64,000 bases of DNA. Origin: Hoplostethus atlanticus. Lineage: Eukaryota > Chordata > Actinopteri > Trachichthyiformes > Trachichthyidae. The translations under genes were made by a program, and so were the position numbers. Of this stretch, positions 56,405 to 64,000 are shown in pieces. The notes under the pieces are model-generated. The model saw only the letters and a list, made by a program, of their open reading frames with translations, had not been told where the DNA came from and searched no databases. The stretch covers positions 6,280,003-6,344,002 of the forward strand of contig JAXDDX010000014.1 of the NCBI GenBank assembly GCA_034670405.1, read 5' to 3'. Each line of letters begins with the position of its first letter. The first letter of the stretch is position 1.

Positions 56405-57114
56405 GTTACACATATATTCCTCAAGATTCCTCAAGAAAAAGTTCTGTTTTACCCCCGTTTTTACAAACATTACAAATGTAACCAAGATTTTGCAGCCTGA
56501 AGATAACTGTAAAACTGGAAGCTATCACATAATGTCACCGGTTATATCAAAAGCTCTGGAAATACATTTAATTGGGAAAATATGCCTTCATTCAAAGCCA
56601 GTGGTGGCGCCACAGACTTTTAATAAATGAAAAAATTATACCTTTCTTGAGGCAAATCACTTAAATTTTTCATATTCCCTGGCAGCTAAAAATACTTTTT
56701 TTGTTTGGTCTGAAACTCGACTGAGGAAAGTCGGTGGAATGGACACATTTCAAGTATCAAAACGCTCTGTGTGGCCGGTGCAGATTTTGTAGCTCAAAGG
56801 CACTGGTGATCCCATAATAATAAGAGGTTGGCACCCAGATATAGAGTAAGTATCATGCAGGTATCTACACAGACTTCTATCCTGCCTCTCCTGGCTCACA
56901 CTTTGCTAATGTAACACAGCATTCCATTTTGATTCACTCCCATGGTTAGATGCAGGAAAACCATGAGTTGATTTCTGTAAACCTTAGTAAAAAAACTCTC
57001 AATTTACAGTTCCTATCATTAGGGTGAAACAGCATAGCATACTCTTTTTCCCATACAGTGAACCATTAAAACATGAGCATAAGCTTGTTATATGACACTT
57101 ACTTGCACCATTAA

Positions 57115-57526
57115 AGGGGAATTCTGGTATTTTTAAACCTGGGCTCTATGTGTACAAATTCATTATTTATACCGCAAAATAGGTACCAAACTTTTTGGAA
57201 TTGCTCCGGAAACCAGAAACAGAAGGTTTCTGGTTAAAAAAAGGTCTATCTCTGGAGCGATCCTTTCCGTAATGTTGTCAGACACTTGTCAGACACACGA
57301 ATAACAATCTGAGCCTGTCAGTGGCAAAAATTAGCACTTTTAGTGGACGTACTTTGATCTGCGCACTTGCCCCTGCGGATTGTGTTGCAGCCATAGCAGC
57401 CCGTTTCGCGACTGCCAACTGAGGCGATCTACTGGAGCAATTCCAAAAAGTTTGGTACCTATTTTGTAGTATAAATAACAAATTTGTACACATAGAGCCC
57501 AGGTTTAAAAATACCAGAATTCCCCT
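57115..57526. mobile_element. 412-bp long-inverted-repeat MITE with TTAA target duplication
   Basis: About 95 bases at the left (AGGGGAATTCTGGTATTTTT onward, to GGAATTGCTCC) recur in inverted orientation at the right end with only a few differences. The element is flanked by TTAA at 57111-57114 and 57527-57530. Duplicated TTAA is typical of Kolobok and piggyBac superfamilies. As RNA it would fold into a long hairpin with about a 215-base loop. No transposase is encoded. Confidence 0.85.
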
Positions 57527-57830
57527 TTAACTCTTTTAGGCCCACTATTCTTAAAGTAGTAATAACAATTCAACTCTTTTACATGCTTATTCGGTCTACT
57601 GCTAATTGAATCAATTGTTGCAAAAAAAAACTCAAGCAATCAGTAGATGCTTCCAAGATACCATGATTGGTTAGCATTACATTACTTAATAATACTATAT
57701 TGAGAATGGCACTTATGTTGGCTATTTTGACAAATATATGGTTCAATATGCCATCAGTCTTCATATACTCAAACATTTTACCTGACCAATTAACTGAGAA
57801 ACAATAGACAACAGACAACAGACACATGCA

Positions 57831-57866
57831 CATACATACATACATACATACATACATACATACATA
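57831..57866. repeat. (CATA)n microsatellite
   Basis: About nine CATA units, 100 bases beyond the vat1l stop codon, in its presumed 3' UTR. Confidence 0.95.
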
Positions 57867-57969
57867 CTGCACAATACATGGGGCCTGTGTGTAGTTCTGA
57901 TCCTCTGTGTTTCTCTGTGTAGAACTCTACAGTCTCTAGGCAGACGTTGCAGTGTGGTGGTGGTTGGGC

Positions 57970-60900
57970 CTAATGGATAAAAGGCATACGTTCCTTGTTG
58001 TCGTTGTCTCCCTCAGGCTCCTCTTCTTCCTCCCCCGCTTCACTGGTCTCTGTGCTGTCACTCGCCATCTAGTGGTAAAATTAGCCTAATTGTCATTAAT
58101 ACACATATTAAGGTGCCCATACACAGTAGGGAAAGTAGTAGTAGGGAAATGGGACAAACAAAGTTGTGAATTAATATCACGTGGGGCAACAATGTGTCCA
58201 AGTACATCTAATAGTTTGCCTAGGTTTCATGTTAAGGTCACCATGGAAACTAATGTTTCATGGAAACAGGAGGAGATCGTACTCATTGCTTCATTATTGT
58301 ACCTGTAAATGTAAGCACCAGTCATGTTACTACTTTAACAAAATCTCAGAGGTATTATAGAGGCTTTGCAATTGTGTCACAAATCTAGCAACCACAACTG
58401 GAGGTCCATTGGAAAAAATGTGCTTAAAGCTAGCATGATATACTGGCTAACAGTCGCTTGGCTTGGGAAGAGGCTGGTGATGTGTGATTGGCTGAATGAC
58501 GAGAGGCGGGACAAGCCTTCCAGGCTGCAGCATCACAAGCGACCATGGGGACAAAAAAACTATGAATCAAGTTGATCAAATCTATCAATGTATATTTGTT
58601 TGTTGGAGTCAAGTTGCATATTTTTAATCACATCAAGTCATGAGGTCTTGTTATGTAATAATATGTTTTCTTAATGTGTTTGATAAATTAAATGATTAAA
58701 TAGTTCATAACAAGTCTAATTGTATGTAGTATGACAGGAGAGAGATGTGTGTTTACTTTGTAACAGTGTTCCAATGATACTGGACAGCAGAGTTTGACTG
58801 TAAGGAATAATTCCTGACGACAGCATTTAAGGCCCTGTCTATTGCTGTGTGCTTTCTGATAAATTAATTCTCACAATGAATTAAAATAAAAAACACATTG
58901 ACAAATGTCTTGTTACCAAAGGTGTAGGAGACTTCTCAACATCCAGAATGAGCTTTCCTATATTGCCTCTGTCATGAATCCTCTGCATGGCCTCTTTTAC
59001 CTAAGGGTAAAACATAACAATTACTTTCAACAAGCTGAACTCTTGACCTTCCGACATCAACTGTGATATAAAGCTAAATATTTTATTTGACAACATATTT
59101 TAAATACTCCAAATCCAAAGTACTGAATCATACAGGTGAAACTGGAATGCATGGTTTGTTCCTCTAGTACTATCTGTACAAACTTTGAAAAAAATCAGCC
59201 ACAGATAATGTTAAATGAAAGGGAGTCATTGGGACAAACACGTTTCAAATTTTGGGTGAAAAATGAAGTTGTTTAATTTTTGTTGTCTCTGTTCAGTGTT
59301 GCCGACTTAAACTGATGAGATAAAAATGAGTTTTTAGTTTTGCATTGTCAGGTAAGTTCCAAAACATAGGGTTCTCCCAGGCGATAATACAGGTAAAACA
59401 AATTACAAAAAGCTTATCTTACATTTCCTCAGACCCTTCAGCACTTTTCTGGAGGTTAATACTTTTAGGGCTGTATATACTAACAGCCACGATAATTACT
59501 ACTGTGCACAAAAACTTAACAGGTTTAGCAGCTGATTTATTAAGACCATTTTTCTTATTTTCTTACTCCACCTGTTGTGCCTTTGAGCAAATAACCCAGC
59601 AGCCATGGCTTTCTCAGGGTGAGAAGTTAAGATGTGCTTTGTTCATGCACAATTATGTATGTTTTGGTTTAGTAAATTGATGGGAATGATCCATTTAAAT
59701 TATTTCCTCCTCCATTTCCATTCTTCAAAATACATATTAATTGGTTCAAATGCGCTAAAAGTCTCCAGCCAGGTGTCTATCCCTTTTTCCAATGCGCAAA
59801 ATGCTTGTGACCACAGGTTAGTGGATCAGAATTGCCACTTTTTACACACATAACTGCATTAGCGCCACTGCAAAAGCTTAGTAAATACACCCCATAGTGT
59901 TTAGTTTTTCACTCAGCTGATTAAAGGCAGGGGAGGGAAAAAAACCTGGCTTGGAAACAGTGGAGACAGTGTTAGATTGACACTAGGTTAATCAAGTACT
60001 ATTTTGTAGAAAGACCAAAAATACCCAGTGATATTTCCAATGTGTTCCAAACAGTTTTGAGCAGCAAGATTTTCCTAGAAAATGTATGAACAAGGCCTAA
60101 GGAAAGAGGACATTTTACACATGTCTGCTCATAAAAGTGGTAAATGATACTGAGCTTCTTAAAATACAAGCTATCTGACAGGGGACCTGTCAGCTTAGTG
60201 GGCAGCCAAGATCCTCAGGCAGGCCTATTATTCAATCTCGACTCAAGACTGATTGGGATTCTGTCATGAGGGAGCCTTAACTGTAGAACGAGCCGCCCAA
60301 AGAACTTAAAGCTGCACTGGGCAAATTCGCACCTTGACGGCACCAAATGGAAGTGAGAGGTACCTGTTTGAATTTTGCAGGCTTCAAAAGCCAGAAATCA
60401 TAAAACTTGACGTCAGTAAACTGTACACAGCATGCTCATGTTTACCAACGTGACCCATCTGTGATCACTTTGGTATACCAAAGGACACCAAAGGGTCGAG
60501 AGAGGCAAAAGATCTAAAAGCTTTCTCTGGATGAAGCGCTCGCTCGCTGCTGTTTAGGAGAAGGTTTTGTATTTTGTACTTAAGTTTTGATTTGCCGACA
60601 ATGACCACACCCAACACCAGAATTTCACTAGTCCAAATAGGGCAAATCCTCGGCAAACCCAGACTTGCCATTGGGAGATGACATCAATTCTACTCATTAC
60701 AGCTTGTGTGAATCTAATTAATGCTCGCATGGGGAAAAGTTCACCCATCACAAAAGGTTACTGAGGATGCCATATTTAATTTAATTTCATTCCTCATTAT
60801 AGTCCACAGAGAAACGCAAATGAATGTACCTCTTTGTCTGGAAGCCATTGTTTCATGAGCATTCATTTGTTTAAGGAAATGGTGCAAATTAAGCAAAGAG

Positions 60901-63615
60901 CAAAAATAGGTCAGAAACTATTACAGTACTCTGCTGCTATTTAGCCATGATGGAGAAAAGAGGAGAGGAGGAGAAACGATCCTCTTGCATTGTGGATGTA
61001 ATGGGACCTTGTTGATATTTTGTGGCAGAGGTGCCCAAACGTTAGCGTGAGATAGGCTCAGATTGATTTCTTATGCCATAAATAGCCTTAACCTTGGGAC
61101 TCCAAGATTAGACAGCATGAGTCCTCTTCCAACCAATACAGCTGGTATCGGGGCCACGTCCCCTTAGTCCCTTCCAGTCACATATCCTCTCTAATTTCTC
61201 ATTCCAGGCAAAAATGTTTGCCATGGTCAACATTTAAACTAATGCCCTCTGAATTCTCCGTCCAAGCACATAAGCAAAGGGAGGCTGGCTGTGTCCCTGA
61301 CATGCCATCCCACTACTTTTTAATGAGGTTTTTCATGGGCAGTGGCTCCAGTGAATGGTCTGAGCATTCTGCCAAAGTTTGTTGACAACAGCTTAGGGGA
61401 AGCTTCCCATGAAAAGTGAAATTGAAAGAGAAACACAGTTCATCAACATATTCTCTGTCTGACTGTATAAGTTAAGACTTACTATCAGCTTCTTGTGGCA
61501 CATATTGCCTGGACTGCTTCACCTCATATCAGTATTTATGGAGTATTTTGGGGTGTTTTTCCTGAAACAAATTCCAAACTCACTATTCTACCTATACAAG
61601 CAGAAAATATGTGGTTTAGATGCATTTTGATAGCACTGGGAGCTTTTAGGCAAGTCAATTTCAATTCAAAATTTCTGCTGAGGCAATGAATGGAATGAGT
61701 GGTGGGGGTAGATATAAAGTCATTACTAGCTACTGGAGATGAATAAAACCTCAATACCAATGGTGCTATTTTTTATGTTAAAGCTGCACTCTGTCAGTTT
61801 TGCAGTTTAGCAGCTCTGTGACTGTAAGTGGTTTTTGCCTCCAATTACCAAGAATCCTTCTCCATCATACAATAATATTGTGGCCACAAATAAAGTGACC
61901 AGCACTGAAGATGAATGTTACTTCTGTAACAGGCATTTCTAAAGAAAGATAGCTAGCTACCCTGGGCTAACAGTGTTACTACTCTAATGGCAGTGGTGTA
62001 AAAATGATTGAGTAAAGATACAATAAAGCTATAAAACTAGGATCCACTATTGTGCTACCTGCAATTCTTCTGAATAGTTCACAAATTATCCATGCTTGGA
62101 TAATCTACTGAGACAAACAGCTTCAGTATCTGGGTCATTTCATTGACAAACATGGCATCCTGCTCCAGAACCACGAAGGACAACTACGACCAGTTGTCTC
62201 CTGTTCAAGAACGCTGACTGGTGCAGAGACTTGCTATGCACAAATTCAGAAGGAGTGCTTAGCAGCTATATGGGCTTGCAAGAAGTTCTCAAAGTACTTG
62301 TATGGCTTGGACAGCTTCACAATCCAGACAGACCCCAAGCCTCTGGTTCCTCTGATCAATACCAAGGACATCGACCTTGTGCCATGCAGATGTCGAAGGC
62401 TACTAATGCGCTAATCGAAGGCTACTAATGATGAGGTAAAACGACAAACCAGAGCATGTTCCTGGGAAGCTACTTGTTGTAGCAGATAGACAGATAGCAG
62501 CTTGAGACGGTCGAGCTAACAAATTAAATTGAGGCCCATGAGGAAGCTACACAAGCAGCATGGCCTACGTCACAGTCACGACTTGACATGGTTAGAGAGC
62601 ACACCAAAGATGATGCCGAATTACACCTGGTTAGGAATTGTGTGAATACAGCAAGACAGTGCTCTGAATACATTTTACCTTCAATACATTCTCTGTATTT
62701 TTGCTGTCAAATAACAGCAAAAATTCCCAAAAGATAATCTTAAAAAAAGAAAAGAAATTACACTAAATATTGATTAAATTGTTAGTAACAGAGGTACATT
62801 TTTTCATTTTGACCCGGAACATTATTGGTGTTCCTGACAGACGAACATAACAGGAGGGTTAATAAGTGTGCTTCCCCAGGATTCTTCAACAGCGGCATAA
62901 TTACTGTAAGAGAGAGACTTGTATAATTTGCAGAAATGGAGAGTGAAGCGACTGATTTATGGCTCATTGGGGTTTGTGTGGGTGTGCAATAATTGTGGAA
63001 CAGGAAGATGAAACCTACCCGCCATCTGTGTAAGAATGTCCAAGAACAGCTGACAATGCCTCACAGGAAACAGCAGTGACAAGCAACAGATTACACGCTG
63101 TCCGAGATGTTTACCTTCTCAAAAATCCCCGCTGGTCTCTTTTAACGTTACCATTGTGACTATGTCGATTTGGGCATGATGATCATCATTTACCTACACT
63201 GTGAGTCTTACACCCTCAAACCCGCATACCAGTCCTTACCTCCTCCAGTGCCCATAGGGAGTCCACCACTGGCTTGATCTTCTTTTGGTTGAAGAGAGAC
63301 AAGAGTTTTTCCATCACTGCCTTCACATGACTACATCTCCCCTGCTTGAAGAGGAGGTTGAGAAGCGAGAATCCTGCAATGACTTTGTTCTCCTCGTAGA
63401 GCTTAATAGGGTTCACCTTCTCCACCTGCCACCACTGGACAGACAAACAAGAGGCACACATTCAACCTGAGTCTTATTTGTGCTCATTTTGTTCATTAGG
63501 TAGAAACAGGATGTGTTTTTTCCTTCAAATGCTGATGACAGATTGCATCGCTGACTCACAGATTTTGCAAAGCTGAAGAAACTCTTTGTTTCCCCAGTTA
63601 CCATGTTTGATGCGC
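57970..63615 (-). CDS. vat1l: Synaptic vesicle membrane protein VAT-1 homolog-like (VAT1L), last four coding exons
   Basis: VAT1L belongs to the zinc-free quinone-oxidoreductase branch of the MDR superfamily; its substrate is not established and it is expressed in neurons (family knowledge). Exons in transcript order are 63615-63560, 63434-63240, 59000-58917 and 58068-57970, all GT-AG with consistent phases, giving the C-terminal 143 residues. Exon 1 here reads [16 protein letters not shown]; the second begins [18 protein letters not shown] and ends [11 protein letters not shown]; the third reads [20 protein letters not shown]. The last encodes the acidic tail ending NKERMPFIH, close to human NKERMPFIQ. 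This covers the end of the nucleotide-binding domain and the C-terminal part. The N-terminal catalytic-fold exons lie beyond the right edge. Divergence is concentrated in exon 2 around [12 protein letters not shown]. It is upstream of clec3a in the same orientation, as in human. Confidence 0.95.
59001..63239 (-). other. vat1l intron with scattered repeats
   Basis: A 4.2-kb intron. Two segments begin with TTAAAGCTGCACT (60306 and 61778), a shared motif that looks like the left end of a TTAA-type DNA element, but matching right ends were not found. A Ty3/gypsy fossil lies at 62108-62645. Nothing else is recognised. Confidence 0.7.
62108..62645 (+). mobile_element. Ty3/gypsy LTR-retrotransposon fossil fragment
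   Basis: This plus-strand fragment of pol runs from the end of the reverse transcriptase through RNase H to the spacer before integrase. Recognisable pieces include [32 protein letters not shown] and [15 protein letters not shown], the RNase H pattern of Ty3/gypsy elements. It is broken with several breaks. No LTR, gag or integrase is seen nearby. It lies antisense inside a vat1l intron. The age is not measurable here. Confidence 0.75.
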
Positions 63616-64000
63616 CTGAAAAAACAAAAATAAAAGGATTGCTGTATGCAGTGCAAATGATTGGTGCCTGGTTAATAATAGACAGCTACAAAGAGTGAGT
63701 TCAGATGGGGGAGGAACAGTTGACACCTTTCGACCTTTAAATCTGTGCAAGCATGCTCTGGCACATCCTGAGTATGTTATGTCTGATTTGTGAGTATATC
63801 AGACATATCAGAGGTCTAATTTTATATCATCTGAGGCCTGACAGAAACCAAAGTAATTAAATGAGATCAGATATGGATGTAGCTGTGAGGAATATTCAAT
63901 ATTTAACACCCAGCGTCATTTTGACTAGACTGACTAGTATGTGATGAAGTATCAGAGTATAATTGCTGAGATTGACATCAAAGTTGAATACTAGAGGCAT
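63616..64000 (-). other. vat1l intron, to window edge
   Basis: Sequence upstream of the first visible vat1l exon, running off the window. No exon, repeat or other feature is recognised. Confidence 0.7.

Larger units (their letters stand above)
53836..57969. other. Region between vat1l and clec3a
   Basis: About 4.1 kb holding the vat1l 3' UTR (length unknown), a CA microsatellite, two inverted-repeat DNA elements (56003-56404 and 57115-57526), a CATA microsatellite and the clec3a promoter. No additional gene is recognised. Confidence 0.6.

Noticed and set aside
58430-58612. ORFs on both strands near 58.4-58.6 kb, considered as an extra vat1l exon
   Set aside because: vat1l exon phases already join 58917 to 58068 correctly, and the intervening translations show no similarity to VAT1L.

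Overview
This window is nuclear DNA of a ray-finned (teleost) fish. The evidence is spliced vertebrate genes with short GT-AG introns, fish-type L2 and I-clade LINE fragments, many small DNA-transposon derivatives, and dense microsatellites. No prokaryotic, organellar or viral gene content is present. I found five protein-coding genes by reading exon translations against remembered vertebrate families and placing splice sites by hand; no database search was possible.

Layout, left to right. (1) 370-10565, minus strand: the first eight coding exons of mical2, an F-actin monooxygenase; the gene runs off the left edge. A TATA-like promoter and non-coding first exon are inferred near 19.13-19.37 kb. 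(2) 10.7-21.5 kb: the presumed mical2 5' intron and the mical2/dkk3 intergenic space, holding a clean hAT-type MITE (with target-site duplication), an L2 LINE 3' end and microsatellites. (3) 21522-25152, plus strand: complete dkk3 in seven coding exons (296 aa). (4) 29458-48590, minus strand: complete usp47 in 29 coding exons (about 1383 aa if one missing base in exon 25 is disregarded), tail-to-tail with dkk3. (5) 48.6-53.5 kb: an I-clade LINE fragment and unrecognised sequence. (6) 53542-53835, minus strand: the first two coding exons of a clec3a-like gene, with no C-type lectin exon visible downstream. (7) 57970-63615, minus strand: the last four coding exons of vat1l, whose 5' part lies beyond the right edge. 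Two inverted-repeat DNA elements sit between clec3a and vat1l, and a Ty3/gypsy fossil lies in a vat1l intron.

The order and relative orientation usp47 / dkk3 / mical2 match human 11p15.3. The order vat1l / clec3a matches human 16q23.1, where WWOX follows CLEC3A. Here usp47 follows clec3a instead, so the window spans the junction of two blocks that are separate in human, and the missing clec3a lectin exon falls exactly at that junction.

The five genes do not form one pathway: actin oxidation (mical2), a secreted Dickkopf-family glycoprotein (dkk3), deubiquitination (usp47), a cartilage-type secreted lectin (clec3a) and an MDR-family oxidoreductase-like protein (vat1l). I saw no convincing undescribed system. 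The best leads are the usp47 frameshift, the truncated clec3a at the synteny junction, microsatellites that form splice-site flanks, and two well-bounded non-autonomous DNA elements.
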